Shown one piece after another: positions 8,908 through 19,235 of a DNA stretch of 64,000 nt. This DNA comes from an uncultured Verrucomicrobiales bacterium (lineage in GTDB: Bacteria > Verrucomicrobiota > Verrucomicrobiia > Verrucomicrobiales > Akkermansiaceae): the NCBI GenBank assembly GCA_937969495.1, contig CALBVY010000045.1, positions 1 to 64,000 of the forward strand, given 5' to 3'. The notes below the pieces were generated by a model. The model saw only the letters and a program-made list of their open reading frames with translations. It ran no database searches and had not been told where the DNA came from. Made by a program: the position numbers and the translations under genes. Numbering within the stretch: the first letter of the stretch is position 1; each line of letters starts with the position of its first letter.

Positions 8908-10389
8908 TTATTTTTTCAGTGTGCCTTCGAAGATTTCGAGGGCTTTTTGGATGAGGGGATCTTGGTAAAAGCTATCGTCTGCTGCGGCTTCTTGCTTTGT
9001 TGGTTCAGCAGCTTGCTCGGTGGGTTTGTCGGTGGGGGGGCTGGATATGGGCTCGGGGATAGATGCAGGGGGCTCATCGGGAGCTTCATCGATGAGTGCT
9101 TCTAAGCCTTTGCTCACTGGGGTTTCTTGTTCAGGAGGGGGTGTTTCCTGCTTGGGTTGAGGGGGGCTTTCTGGAATGGTTTCCGCTGGTGGCTCATGAG
9201 CGGGCTCAGAGATGGGGAGAGTCTTTTCCTGAGAGGTGTTAGCGAGGCTCTCGATGCTGCCTGCTCCGGCTAAGGCTTTGATCACATCGCTGATGCGCGC
9301 ATCATTGAGAGATTGGATCGCTTTGATGAGGCCTATTTCGAAGTGTAGTCGCTTATTTGCCGCCCACTTCATGCGTCCCTCCGAGTCTGCTAGGGTGTCA
9401 ATGATGGCTAGTAAACGGTCCATTGGCACGTCTGCAGCCAGCTTTGTCAGAGGTTCCCAAACTTCCATGGGGAATCCCTCACTGCCTGAGCTGGAGTCTA
9501 GCCGCGTTACTAACAGTGCGCGTAGGCAGCCTATAAGTTCTGCTAGCAGCTGGCCAAGGTCTTTGCCTGATTTGGCCTGTTGGTGAATGAGATCGAGAGC
9601 AGTAGGGCTCTTTTTTTGCAAAAGGCTACTAGCGAGTGCCGCCACGGTTTCCCGTGAGGTAAAGCCAAAGATTTCCAGCACATTGGTCTCGGTAATGGTT
9701 TCGCCACAGAAGGCTACGAGCTGGTCTAACATGGATTGCGCATCGCGCATGCCGCCATCGGCACCTTTAGCGATCGCCCACGCTGCTGGATCATCCAGTG
9801 AAACGCCCTCCTCAGCGGCAATGAACTGGAGATGTTTGGCAATGGTATCTGTAGGGATGGGGCGGAGGTCAAATCTTTGACAACGAGAAATGATGGTGGG
9901 CAGGATTTTATTGGGCTCAGTGGTAGCGAAGATGAACTTCACATGCTCCGGGGGCTCTTCCAATGTCTTGAGCAGAGCGTTAAATGCTGCGGTGCTGAGC
10001 ATGTGTACCTCATCAATGTAGTAGATTTTAAATTTCCCATGAGAGGGGGCAAACTGAACATTTTCCCTGAGTTCACGGACTTGCTCTACGCCATTGTTAG
10101 AAGCGCCATCAATTTCTAGGACATCGAGGGAGCGGCCCTCTGCGATTTCCTGACAAATGGGGGAATCTGGATCAAAATCAATACTGGGTCCTTCTGGGCA
10201 GTTGAGAGCCTTGGCTAGAATCCTTGCCGTAGAAGTCTTCCCTGTGCCTCGTGGGCCTACAAATAACCAAGCATGCGCTAGCCGATCTCTCTTAATCGCA
10301 TTACGCAGTGTAGAGACAACATGATCCTGTCCAAGCACATCCTTAAATGTCTTGGGGCGGTATTTTCTGGCAAAGACCTGATAGCTCAC
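8908..10389 (-). CDS. dnaX: DNA polymerase III subunit gamma/tau
   Basis: YQVFARKYRPKTFKDVLGQDHVVSTLRNAI, VGPRGTGKTSTARILAKALNC, Pro/Glu-rich C-terminal region; next to ebfC-like gene. Confidence 0.95.
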   Translation of the reverse strand: MSYQVFARKYRPKTFKDVLGQDHVVSTLRNAIKRDRLAHAWLFVGPRGTGKTSTARILAKALNCPEGPSIDFDPDSPICQEIAEGRSLDVLEIDGASNNGVEQVRELRENVQFAPSHGKFKIYYIDEVHMLSTAAFNALLKTLEEPPEHVKFIFATTEPNKILPTIISRCQRFDLRPIPTDTIAKHLQFIAAEEGVSLDDPAAWAIAKGADGGMRDAQSMLDQLVAFCGETITETNVLEIFGFTSRETVAALASSLLQKKSPTALDLIHQQAKSGKDLGQLLAELIGCLRALLVTRLDSSSGSEGFPMEVWEPLTKLAADVPMDRLLAIIDTLADSEGRMKWAANKRLHFEIGLIKAIQSLNDARISDVIKALAGAGSIESLANTSQEKTLPISEPAHEPPAETIPESPPQPKQETPPPEQETPVSKGLEALIDEAPDEPPASIPEPISSPPTDKPTEQAAEPTKQEAAADDSFYQDPLIQKALEIFEGTLKK

Positions 10390-10540
10390 GCGGCAGAGCT
10401 TAGGTGACTTGTCGCTTTTGAAAATGGTGAAATGAAGAAATTAGCTAAAATGTTCGAGTAACAGAATCTAGAGCTTTCTCATTGAAAGTAGACTCTGGGC
10501 AGTTTATGCGTGGGTAGGCGCAGTAGCGCTAATTTTTCCT

Positions 10541-11935
10541 ATGAGTAAATTTCAACTTTTCCGTGATAAAATGCTGGCTGCGGAAGTCAGTGAAGCTGCT
10601 ATTCGAGCCTTTGAGCGTAATTATGAAACTCTTATTCGTGAAGAGAGTGGGATGATTACTGAGTGCGATATAGAGCCATGCCAGAGCGTGCCTAATATGG
10701 GTGATGTTACTCAAGGCAGGGCAGACTTTGATCCTAACTTACTTGCTCAGACGGTGGTGATTAAGCTGAACGGTGGCCTTGGCACTAGTATGGGTCTTCA
10801 GAAGGCGAAGAGCCTTCTGACGGTGAAGGGGAATACCACATTTCTTGACGTTATAGCCCAGCAGATTCTCTATTTGCGTGAGCAGACTGGAGCTAAGGTG
10901 AGATTTTTACTGATGGATAGCTTCAGCACATCAGAGGATACCATGGAGCATATGGGTGCATACGCAGATCAGGATCTTTCTGGTGCAGAAAATATTGAAC
11001 TCATGCAGAATCAGGTGCCTAAGATTGATGCGGAATCTTTGGAGCCGGCCACATGGGAAAAGAATCCATCACTTGAGTGGTGTCCTCCTGGTCATGGTGA
11101 TCTTTATGCGGCGCTTGAAGGAAGTGGTTGGCTTGATAAGCTGTTAGCCGATGGTGTTAAATACGCCTTTGTCTCTAATTCAGATAACCTTGGTGCTGTG
11201 CTCGATGCAGGGCTGCTCCGTTACTTTGCGGAATGTGACCAGCCTTTCCTGATGGAGGCCACACGCCGCACTGAGGCGGACAAAAAAGGTGGCCACCTCG
11301 CTGTCCGTAAGGTGGATAACCAAATGCTGCTGCGTGAAGTAGCCCAAACAGCGGATGAGGACCTAGCGGACTTTCAAAACATCGAGCGGCACCAGTATTT
11401 TAACACTAACAGTCTCTGGATTCGCCTCGATGTGCTGAAGGAATTACTTGAGCAAGAACATGGAGTACTGCCACTGCCGATGATTCAGAATAAAAAAACG
11501 GTAGACCCACGCGATAAAACATCCACCCCAGTGTATCAGCTGGAAATTGCCATGGGAGCAGCTATTGAATCGTTCCCTGGCTCCGGCGCTATCTGTGTGC
11601 CTCGCTCTCGTTTTGCTCCTGTGAAGACCACCTCAGATCTTTTGGCACTACGTTCAGATGCCTATGAGCAGACAGTGGATGGTCGGATTGCGCTACTCGC
11701 ATCACGGAATGGAAGGCCTCCCGTCATTGATCTTAGTGATGAATATAAGCTTGTTGATAGCCTCGAAGGTCTTGGTATGCCATCACTTTTAAAGGCTGAT
11801 AAACTGACTATCTCTGGGCCGGTAAGGTTTGCCGATGGCGTGACGATTGTGGGTTCTGTTCGTTTCAGTAACGAAAGCGGGGAGACTAAATGGGTAGCTG
11901 GTGGCACCTATGAAGATGAAGACATCGTGCTTTAG
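10541..11935 (+). CDS. UTP--glucose-1-phosphate uridylyltransferase (UDPGP family)
   Basis: VVIKLNGGLGTSMGLQKAKSLLTVKG, WCPPGHGDLYAALEGSGWLDKLL, FVSNSDNLGA. Confidence 0.9.
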   Translation: MSKFQLFRDKMLAAEVSEAAIRAFERNYETLIREESGMITECDIEPCQSVPNMGDVTQGRADFDPNLLAQTVVIKLNGGLGTSMGLQKAKSLLTVKGNTTFLDVIAQQILYLREQTGAKVRFLLMDSFSTSEDTMEHMGAYADQDLSGAENIELMQNQVPKIDAESLEPATWEKNPSLEWCPPGHGDLYAALEGSGWLDKLLADGVKYAFVSNSDNLGAVLDAGLLRYFAECDQPFLMEATRRTEADKKGGHLAVRKVDNQMLLREVAQTADEDLADFQNIERHQYFNTNSLWIRLDVLKELLEQEHGVLPLPMIQNKKTVDPRDKTSTPVYQLEIAMGAAIESFPGSGAICVPRSRFAPVKTTSDLLALRSDAYEQTVDGRIALLASRNGRPPVIDLSDEYKLVDSLEGLGMPSLLKADKLTISGPVRFADGVTIVGSVRFSNESGETKWVAGGTYEDEDIVL

Positions 11936-12049
11936 TGTGCGGTTTTTGATTTGTAGGTATTTAGAAATCAATGTGTCATTATCCACGGTCAAAAAAGACA
12001 TGTTTATGGTGTTGCAACACTCATTTAAACTAGGCATATCGGCCACGCT

Positions 12050-12661
12050 ATGGCGCACTTTACTTCTTTTGATATTCCACAAGACGGCTATGACGCCGTG
12101 ATTTTTGATCTTGATGGCACTTTAGTGGATTCCATGGGAGTCCACTTTACCGCGTGGTGTGAAGCACTGGCAAAACACGGTTCTGCCAATGTTTTTCAGG
12201 AAGATGTCTTCTATGCTATGGGGGGGCGTCCCACCACAGATATTGTTAAGGAGCTCAATGGTGAACTTGGTCTTAAATTAGATCCTGAAATGGTGGCTGT
12301 GGATAAACGGAATGCCTTTTTGAAAAATCTGGATCAAGTGGTCATTCATGAAGAGGTGGTGAGCTTTGCCCAGAGCCTTCGCGGTAAAATGCCTCTTGCT
12401 ATTGCTACGGGAGGAACGCGTATTGTGGTGGAAAAAACTCTGCAAATATGTGGACTCAGTGATCTTTTTGATGAGGTTGTCACCGCAAACGATGTGAAGT
12501 CGGGTAAGCCAGCTCCAGATGTTTTCCTAGAGGCTGCGGCTCGTATTGAGGTTGCTCCTGAGCGTTGTTTGGTATTTGAAGACGCTCCTGCGGGGATCAT
12601 GGCGGCACAATCTGCTGGTATGCAGGTCGTTTGTGTGCCAGCACCTGTGAGGGGCTACTAG
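12050..12661 (+). CDS. HAD-family hydrolase (beta-phosphoglucomutase-like)
   Basis: DAVIFDLDGTLVDSMGVHFTAWCEAL, ATGGTR, KPAPDVFLEAA, VFEDAPAGIMAAQSAGM. Confidence 0.9.
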   Translation: MAHFTSFDIPQDGYDAVIFDLDGTLVDSMGVHFTAWCEALAKHGSANVFQEDVFYAMGGRPTTDIVKELNGELGLKLDPEMVAVDKRNAFLKNLDQVVIHEEVVSFAQSLRGKMPLAIATGGTRIVVEKTLQICGLSDLFDEVVTANDVKSGKPAPDVFLEAAARIEVAPERCLVFEDAPAGIMAAQSAGMQVVCVPAPVRGY

Positions 12662-12675
12662 AGCCTGCTTACACG

Positions 12676-13515
12676 ATGTCCACTATCACCCGGAATGCAC
12701 CCGCCAAGGTGAACCTTACTCTCAAGGTTCTTGGTAAGCGTGAGGATGGGTTTCATGAGTTAGAGAGCTTGATGGTGCCGTTAGCGCTAGCGGATAAGCT
12801 GCATTTTGAAAAAGCGGATAGCTACTCACTCCGGTGTGATACGCCAGGAGTGCCGCTGGATGAGAGTAATCTTGTTAGTAAAGCGGTGAGAGTCTTTGAG
12901 CGTGTTCTTGGGAGATCGTGTCATTGGCGTATTACCTTAGAAAAAAAAGTGCCGCATGGTGCTGGTCTCGGTGGTGGGAGTAGTGATGCTGCTACCACAC
13001 TGTTAGTTCTTAATGAATTGGAGCAAGCAGAACTCTCCCAAGAAACGCTCGCTGAGATGGCGGCGGAGATTGGTTCAGATATTCCTTTTTTTATCTACCA
13101 GCAAGCCTGTCTGATCCAAGGCAGAGGTGAGCGTGTTCAGCCAGTCCACGTCCCAGAGATTTCTGGAGCATCGGTGTTATTACTCAAGCCAGAGTTTGGT
13201 GTGTCCACGCCAGATGCTTATAAGAGCTGCCTGAATGCTGATGCCTTACCAGGTGTTCATTACGCTCCTCAGTCATTGCCGTGGGGGGGAATTTTTAATG
13301 ATCTGGAGAAACCTGTTTTTTACAAACATCGCTTTCTTGCAGAGATGAAGGTATGGCTACTCGATCAACCAGAAGTATGTGCCGCGATGATGAGTGGCTC
13401 TGGCTCTACAATGATGGCGTTTTTATCTGATCCATCACAGGCCGAGATCGTGATCGACCGTGCTCATAAGGAACTCGATCCCACATTGTGGGCTGCAAGC
13501 ACCCGAATGTTGTGA
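12676..13515 (+). CDS. ispE: 4-diphosphocytidyl-2-C-methyl-D-erythritol kinase
   Basis: APAKVNLTLKVLGKREDGFHELES, KKVPHGAGLGGGSSDAATTLLVLN, MMSGSGSTMMAF; in-frame ATG at 12676 preferred over 12631. Confidence 0.93.
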   Translation: MSTITRNAPAKVNLTLKVLGKREDGFHELESLMVPLALADKLHFEKADSYSLRCDTPGVPLDESNLVSKAVRVFERVLGRSCHWRITLEKKVPHGAGLGGGSSDAATTLLVLNELEQAELSQETLAEMAAEIGSDIPFFIYQQACLIQGRGERVQPVHVPEISGASVLLLKPEFGVSTPDAYKSCLNADALPGVHYAPQSLPWGGIFNDLEKPVFYKHRFLAEMKVWLLDQPEVCAAMMSGSGSTMMAFLSDPSQAEIVIDRAHKELDPTLWAASTRML

Positions 13516-14483
13516 ATCCACTGGGCAAAAAAATCCTCAAAGATGTATCGAGGTCTTTTTACCTCAGTATGCGTTTGTTGCCGGAAGCGATGCGTGAGCC
13601 GATCAGCCTCGGTTACTTGTTAGCCCGTGCGAGTGATACTCTAGCAGACACGGAAACTCTCGATGCATCGTTGCGAGCGAAGATGTTAGGCGGTTTTCAA
13701 GATGTTCTTCATGGTGGCGATCGTAAAGCTTGGTTGCGGCGTGTAGCCGAAGAGGTTACCCCTAAGCAGAAACATGAGGGTGAAAAAAAACTCATGGAAA
13801 GTATGGAGGGGGTTTTTTCCTGGTTAGATTCATTACAAGTAGCATCAGGGAGTGAAAATATCCAGAGAGGTGGGTCTAACCAAAGCGAGCAGAAGGGGCG
13901 GAGTGCACGCCAACATGATGCAATACTCACCGTGATGGAGCATATTCTTCGCGGACAGAGGCTCGATATCGAACGCTTTGAACTCCGAGATGATTTCTGT
14001 TTTAAAAAAGATAATGAGCTTGAGGAATACTGTTATCTCGTGGCTGGTTGTGTGGGGGAGTTCTGGACTGAGGTAGGGTTGATTTCTTTGGAGGATTTCT
14101 CAAAGGAGAGTGCTGCTCAGATGAATCTCTGGGGGGCGAACTATGGGAAAGGGCTTCAGCTTATCAATATTCTGCGTGACCTTCCCAATGATTTTAAGGA
14201 CGGACGTTGTTATCTACCTGGGGTGGATATGACAGATCATGATGTAGTCATTCGTGAAGCTGCCCGATGGCGTTTACGGGCGCGGAGCTATTTAGAGGAT
14301 GGAAATAGTTATGCGGCTGCGTTAAAGCACCGGCGCACGCGTATGGCCACGGTGTTGCCAGGTATCATCGGTGCGCGCACGCTTGATCTTCTTGATCAGG
14401 CGGATTGGGAGCAGTTACAAGAGGGCGCTAAGATTTCTAGAAGTCAGGTGTATCTTGCCGTATGGGAGGCTTTTTGGTTTTAG
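13488..14483 (+). CDS. Squalene/phytoene synthase family protein
   Basis: SRSFYLSMRLLPEAMREPISLGYLLARASDTLADT, YCYLVAGCVGEFWTEVG, NYGKGLQLINILRDLPNDFKDGRCYLP. Confidence 0.9.
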   Translation: MGCKHPNVVNPLGKKILKDVSRSFYLSMRLLPEAMREPISLGYLLARASDTLADTETLDASLRAKMLGGFQDVLHGGDRKAWLRRVAEEVTPKQKHEGEKKLMESMEGVFSWLDSLQVASGSENIQRGGSNQSEQKGRSARQHDAILTVMEHILRGQRLDIERFELRDDFCFKKDNELEEYCYLVAGCVGEFWTEVGLISLEDFSKESAAQMNLWGANYGKGLQLINILRDLPNDFKDGRCYLPGVDMTDHDVVIREAARWRLRARSYLEDGNSYAAALKHRRTRMATVLPGIIGARTLDLLDQADWEQLQEGAKISRSQVYLAVWEAFWF

Positions 14484-14488
14484 AATAA

Positions 14489-15754
14489 GTGTTTAAGCTA
14501 CGAGATACACTTGCGCGAAGCTTGTGCATGGATTACATCAATGACGTGGCTACGATAGAAACCAAACAGCAACTCCCAGATGCCCATGGGCACTTTGGAA
14601 CCTACGGCGGAATGTTTGTACCAGAGACCCTCATGGATCCTATGCAGGTGCTAGCAGCGGAGTATGAGAAGACTAAGGCAGATCCTGAATTCCAGAAGGA
14701 GTTAGACTACCTCTTACGTCAATACTGCGGCAGACCCACACCTCTTTATTTTGCGGAAAGATGGACGGAAAAACTGGGTGGTGCAAAAATTTATCTCAAG
14801 AGAGAAGACCTCCTGCATACAGGAGCACATAAGATCAATAACGCGATTGGACAGATCTTACTAGCAAAGCGTCTTGGTAAAACACGTATTATCGCAGAAA
14901 CTGGGGCTGGTCAGCACGGTGTTGCCACAGCGACGGTCTGCGCTCGGTTTGGCATGGAATGCATCGTCTACATGGGGCAGGTGGATATGGAGCGGCAGGC
15001 TTTGAATGTAGCTCGTATGGAATTATTAGGAGCTAAAGTTGTGCCGGTAACTGGTGGTCAAGCGACTCTTAAGGAAGCGGTGAACGAAGCGCTCCGTGAT
15101 TGGGTTTCCTCTGTGGAATACACCCACTACATTCTGGGTTCAGCACTTGGTTCGCATCCATTTCCTATGATGGTGCGTGATTTCCACCGTGTTATTGGTG
15201 TGGAGGCGCGTGAACAAATTCTTGAGCAAGAAGGTAGGCTGCCGGATATGTTAGTTGCATGTGTCGGTGGTGGCTCCAATGCTATTGGCCTGTTTCATCC
15301 CTTTATCGAAGATGAAGACGTGCGTATGATCGGAGTAGAAGCTGGTGGCGATGGTATTATCCCTGAGCGTCACGCCGCCCGTTTTCAAGGAGGTAAGTTA
15401 GGTGTTTTACAAGGATCAAAAACCTGGTTGCTAGCTAATGATGATGGTCAGATCGAGCTGACTCATTCAGTGAGTGCGGGGCTAGACTACGCTGCGGTAG
15501 GTCCAGAACATGCCTATCTCAAAGACATCGGGCGTGCCGAATACACCTACGCTACGGATGATGAAGCGCTCGCGGCATTTAAAGAGCTGGCAGAAACGGA
15601 AGGGATCCTGCCTGCATTGGAGTCCTCCCACGCCATGGCCTACGTTTCTAAAATGGCACCTGATCTCCCTAAAGATACAATCATCGTGGTGAATCTCTCA
15701 GGCCGCGGTGATAAAGACGTCGAGCAGGCTGCGAAATACTTGCTCCCTAAGTAA
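14489..15754 (+). CDS. trpB: Tryptophan synthase beta chain
   Basis: [81 protein letters not shown]. Confidence 0.97.
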   Translation: MFKLRDTLARSLCMDYINDVATIETKQQLPDAHGHFGTYGGMFVPETLMDPMQVLAAEYEKTKADPEFQKELDYLLRQYCGRPTPLYFAERWTEKLGGAKIYLKREDLLHTGAHKINNAIGQILLAKRLGKTRIIAETGAGQHGVATATVCARFGMECIVYMGQVDMERQALNVARMELLGAKVVPVTGGQATLKEAVNEALRDWVSSVEYTHYILGSALGSHPFPMMVRDFHRVIGVEAREQILEQEGRLPDMLVACVGGGSNAIGLFHPFIEDEDVRMIGVEAGGDGIIPERHAARFQGGKLGVLQGSKTWLLANDDGQIELTHSVSAGLDYAAVGPEHAYLKDIGRAEYTYATDDEALAAFKELAETEGILPALESSHAMAYVSKMAPDLPKDTIIVVNLSGRGDKDVEQAAKYLLPK

Positions 15755-16569
15755 TGTCCCAGAGAACCATTGGTATCATTGCAGGTTCTGGAATTTATCC
15801 AGAAACTTTTATCCATGCAGCGCGTAAAAAAAGCGGTGGTGCTACGCTGGTTATGGCAGCGTTTAAAAATGAAACCCGTGCAGAGCTCGCAGAGCAGGTG
15901 GATGCTACGGACTGGTTCCGTGTGGGCCAGCTTGGGAAAATGATCAAATTTTTCAAAAAACAAGGAGTCACAGAGGCGGTGATGGTCGGGCAGATTGCGC
16001 CAAAGAATTTATTCGATCTTCGCCCTGATGTCCGCACCATGATGCTGCTCGCGCGGACCAAGGAAAAAAATGCAGAATCCCTCTTTGGTGGTATTGCTCA
16101 TGAGTTAGAAAAAGACGGCATCCATCTCCTTCTCGCGACGACTTTTCTGGAAGATATCATGCCCGCAGCTGGTCATGTTAGTGGGCCGGCACTTAAGGAA
16201 ACGGCACTGGATGATGCACGCTATGGCTTTAGGATTGCAAAAGAAACGAGCCGACTCGATATCGGTCAGACTGTAGTGGTGAGAAATGGCACCGTGCTCG
16301 CCGTTGAAGCATTTGAAGGCACCAATGAATGTATTCGCCGGGGTGGAGAGCTGGGTAAAGGGAAAGATATTACCTTAGCGAAAGTCTCAAAACCGAATCA
16401 GGACTTTCGCTTTGATGTCCCTGTGATTGGTCCAGATACGGTAAAAAACTGCGCCCGCTCTGGAGTCAGCACCATTGCCATTGAGGCAGGGAAAACACTG
16501 CTATTAGGTGGTGACGAGGTAGCCGCGATGTGTAAGGAGCATAAAATATCTATTTTGGCTTTAGAGTAA
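15754..16569 (+). CDS. lpxI: UDP-2,3-diacylglucosamine pyrophosphatase LpxI
   Basis: TIGIIAGSGIYPETFIHAARKKS, RVGQLGKMIKFFKKQGV, VVRNGTVLAVEAFEGTNECIRRGGEL. Confidence 0.9.
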   Translation: MSQRTIGIIAGSGIYPETFIHAARKKSGGATLVMAAFKNETRAELAEQVDATDWFRVGQLGKMIKFFKKQGVTEAVMVGQIAPKNLFDLRPDVRTMMLLARTKEKNAESLFGGIAHELEKDGIHLLLATTFLEDIMPAAGHVSGPALKETALDDARYGFRIAKETSRLDIGQTVVVRNGTVLAVEAFEGTNECIRRGGELGKGKDITLAKVSKPNQDFRFDVPVIGPDTVKNCARSGVSTIAIEAGKTLLLGGDEVAAMCKEHKISILALE

Positions 16570-16609
16570 ATTTTTATAAACTGGAACTGTTTCTGCTCTA
16601 TTATCACAC

Positions 16610-18028
16610 GTGCGCACTTTTTATTATGCATTATTTACAGCGAGGGGTCTTCCTAGATTTCGCCGTTCATGGGCTGTGCTGTGTATGGCTGCCATCGCCG
16701 TATGCTCATTAACAAACTGTGTGCAAACACCAGGGAACAAAGCCGGAGGAGCTCGTCAAAGTCTTCAGATCCCTCAACGCTATGACGCTAGCCAGCCCCC
16801 CGTCCCAGAGTTAGCGAGTGGACTTTTTCAGGTCTTTCAAGATCCTCGCATGCGCTCTTATGTCAATGCAGCACTGAGTCAAAACCCTCAGCTTCGTGAA
16901 AGCGCAGCACGTCTTGAGGAAGCTGGATTTAATATCCGCAGAGCACACTCAGCATCTATGCCGAGTCTGACGGGGAATGCCAATGGGCAGCGATCCAGAA
17001 CCAACCTTGCGGGCAGAAACACAGCCTTAAGCGCTGGTTTGGATGCCCAATGGGAAGTGGACGTATGGGGGCGCATTCGGGCTGGAGTCACTGCCGCCGC
17101 TAGTGATCGTAATGCCGCAGCCGCTGACTACGCCGCAGCGAGGCAGTCCATCGCCGCACAGACAATGCAGGCATATTTCCAGCTCGTGACTACCGAGAAG
17201 CGATTACAACTTTCTCAGAGGCGTCTTCAGAGTTTTGAAAAAACCCTCAAGCTCGTGGATCGTCGCTTCGAGGCTGGCACCGGTAATCTAGGTGATCTTA
17301 ATCTAGCGCGGGCCGATGTAGAAAATACACGAGCACAGGTCTCTGCGCGTGAAGATACACGTGATCAGGCAGCCAGAGCCTTAGCTGCACTCACTGGAGC
17401 TTATCCAGATGCTAAGAGAAGAGCCTCCACCTGGCCTGCGTTACGACGGTCTGTACCCGCGAATATTCCTTCTGAACTATTGCTGAAACGACCCGATATT
17501 GATGCCGCCTATCAGCGTATTCGAGCCGCAGATACTCGAGTAAAAATTGCCCACCGTGATCTTTACCCCCGTTTTTCACTGACCGCTAGTGCTGGGCAAC
17601 AATCTACCAAGCTCAGCCAGCTAGCGAGTTCTGGTTTTAGTGTCTGGTCGTTTGCTGGAGGTATCACAGCCCCTCTTCTTGATGGTGGTAATAGGCGTGC
17701 TGAGTTAGGTGCTACAAACGCAAGGGCAAAGCAGGCACTGGCGAGTTATCAGAGCACCGTGCTTAATGCATTTCGTGAGGTGGAAAATGCCCTTGGCTCC
17801 GAGCTTTACCTCAAGAGACAGCAGACGTCCTATGAAAGAGCACTCAAGGCAGCGCGCAGTGCTGAGTCTCGCGCCCAAAGGAACTTTGAACAAGGTGTGG
17901 TGGAAATCTTAATATTATTAGAAATCCAACGCCGCGCTTTTGATACAGAGGAGTCCTTACTAAATACTCAGTCACTGCGTTATCAGAATCGTGTAAGTTT
18001 GGCTCTGGCTCTAGGAAAAGGTATCTAA
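16610..18028 (+). CDS. RND efflux system outer membrane lipoprotein (NodT/TolC family)
   Basis: OMP factor signatures: WEVDVWGRIRAGV, LLKRPDIDAAYQRIRAADTRVKIAHRDLYPRFSL; followed by MFP and RND genes. Confidence 0.92.
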   Translation: MRTFYYALFTARGLPRFRRSWAVLCMAAIAVCSLTNCVQTPGNKAGGARQSLQIPQRYDASQPPVPELASGLFQVFQDPRMRSYVNAALSQNPQLRESAARLEEAGFNIRRAHSASMPSLTGNANGQRSRTNLAGRNTALSAGLDAQWEVDVWGRIRAGVTAAASDRNAAAADYAAARQSIAAQTMQAYFQLVTTEKRLQLSQRRLQSFEKTLKLVDRRFEAGTGNLGDLNLARADVENTRAQVSAREDTRDQAARALAALTGAYPDAKRRASTWPALRRSVPANIPSELLLKRPDIDAAYQRIRAADTRVKIAHRDLYPRFSLTASAGQQSTKLSQLASSGFSVWSFAGGITAPLLDGGNRRAELGATNARAKQALASYQSTVLNAFREVENALGSELYLKRQQTSYERALKAARSAESRAQRNFEQGVVEILILLEIQRRAFDTEESLLNTQSLRYQNRVSLALALGKGI

Positions 18029-18042
18029 CATAGTATTTCATC

Positions 18043-19218
18043 ATGAAAATTACCGTTAAAATCATCGTGCCTCTGCTTATTCTTGCAGGTGCTTTTTTGT
18101 TGGGGAAGTTCCTCGTTAGCACCAAAGAGGAGCCAAAGAGTCAACAGCCTAAGCCCATTGTGCCGGTAGTGGATGTTATCACGGTGTCGCCCGCTGATCA
18201 TACCTCTTCAGTGATTAGCTATGGCACGGTGCAGAGTTATTTTGAAACCACAGTTATCCCCCAAGTGACGGGCAAAATCACCAAGGTCTCTGAACAATTC
18301 AAAGTAGGAGAGCGGGTGAAAAAAGGGGAGCTGCTGGCTACGATCGATGCCACTGACTACCAAGCTGCTCTTGCAAGTCAGCAGGCGAATCTGGCCCTTC
18401 AGCAGAGAGCGCTTGCTGAAGAAAAGATCCTAGCCCAGCAAGCAGCCGAAGACTGGGTAGCATCAGGTAGAAAGCTAACAGAAGCCTCTGATTTTGTTTT
18501 AAGAAAACCCCAGCTCTCTACCGCGCAGGCTAATATCACATCCGCAGAAGCAGCCGTGGACAAAGCGATCATAGATATCGAGCGTACCCAGCTCACCGCT
18601 CCCTATGATGCGGTAGTGACTGCGCGCACGGCATCTGTAGGTAACTTGGCCACCCCCCAGGTATCTTTAGGCACATTGATCGCTACAGAAAAAGCCGAGA
18701 TCCGGCTGCCTCTTACTGCTCAGCAGACGGCACGTGTGGTCATGCCTGCCCAGGATCAAACAAGTCAGCAAACGATTAGCCTGACGAGTCCTAACAATCC
18801 AGGTGTGAAATGGTCTGCCACCTTGGCGCGTGCCGAGCCTACCGTTGATCCACAGAACCAAGTCAGCTACGTGATTGCTGAAATTACCAACCCCTACAGT
18901 GGGGAGAAGCCGTTGCTGGTAGGCACTTTTGTCAATGCCGCTATCCCTGCGTTACCGATTACCAATGCCTATGAGATTCCAGAGTCGGCATTAGTGAATG
19001 ATTCCTATGTTTGGCTTGTGAATGAAGAGGATAAGTTACTGCGAGCTTCAGCGGCGCGGATTCATAGTCATGCAGGTCATGTCTATGTAAGTATTTCCTC
19101 AGAAGAGATCACGCCTCCTTTACGTATTATCTCACGGCCTTTGAGTAATTTCCGTGCTGGAGTTACTGTTAAGCCTAGTAAGACTCCTGATCAGGATGAA
19201 GCCGAGCCTAAGGAATAG
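18043..19218 (+). CDS. RND efflux periplasmic adaptor (HlyD/MFP)
   Basis: VTGKITKVSEQFKVGERVKKGELLATIDATDYQAALA; middle gene of tripartite RND operon. Confidence 0.92.
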   Translation: MKITVKIIVPLLILAGAFLLGKFLVSTKEEPKSQQPKPIVPVVDVITVSPADHTSSVISYGTVQSYFETTVIPQVTGKITKVSEQFKVGERVKKGELLATIDATDYQAALASQQANLALQQRALAEEKILAQQAAEDWVASGRKLTEASDFVLRKPQLSTAQANITSAEAAVDKAIIDIERTQLTAPYDAVVTARTASVGNLATPQVSLGTLIATEKAEIRLPLTAQQTARVVMPAQDQTSQQTISLTSPNNPGVKWSATLARAEPTVDPQNQVSYVIAEITNPYSGEKPLLVGTFVNAAIPALPITNAYEIPESALVNDSYVWLVNEEDKLLRASAARIHSHAGHVYVSISSEEITPPLRIISRPLSNFRAGVTVKPSKTPDQDEAEPKE

Positions 19219-19235
19219 ACCTACCAGTATTTATT

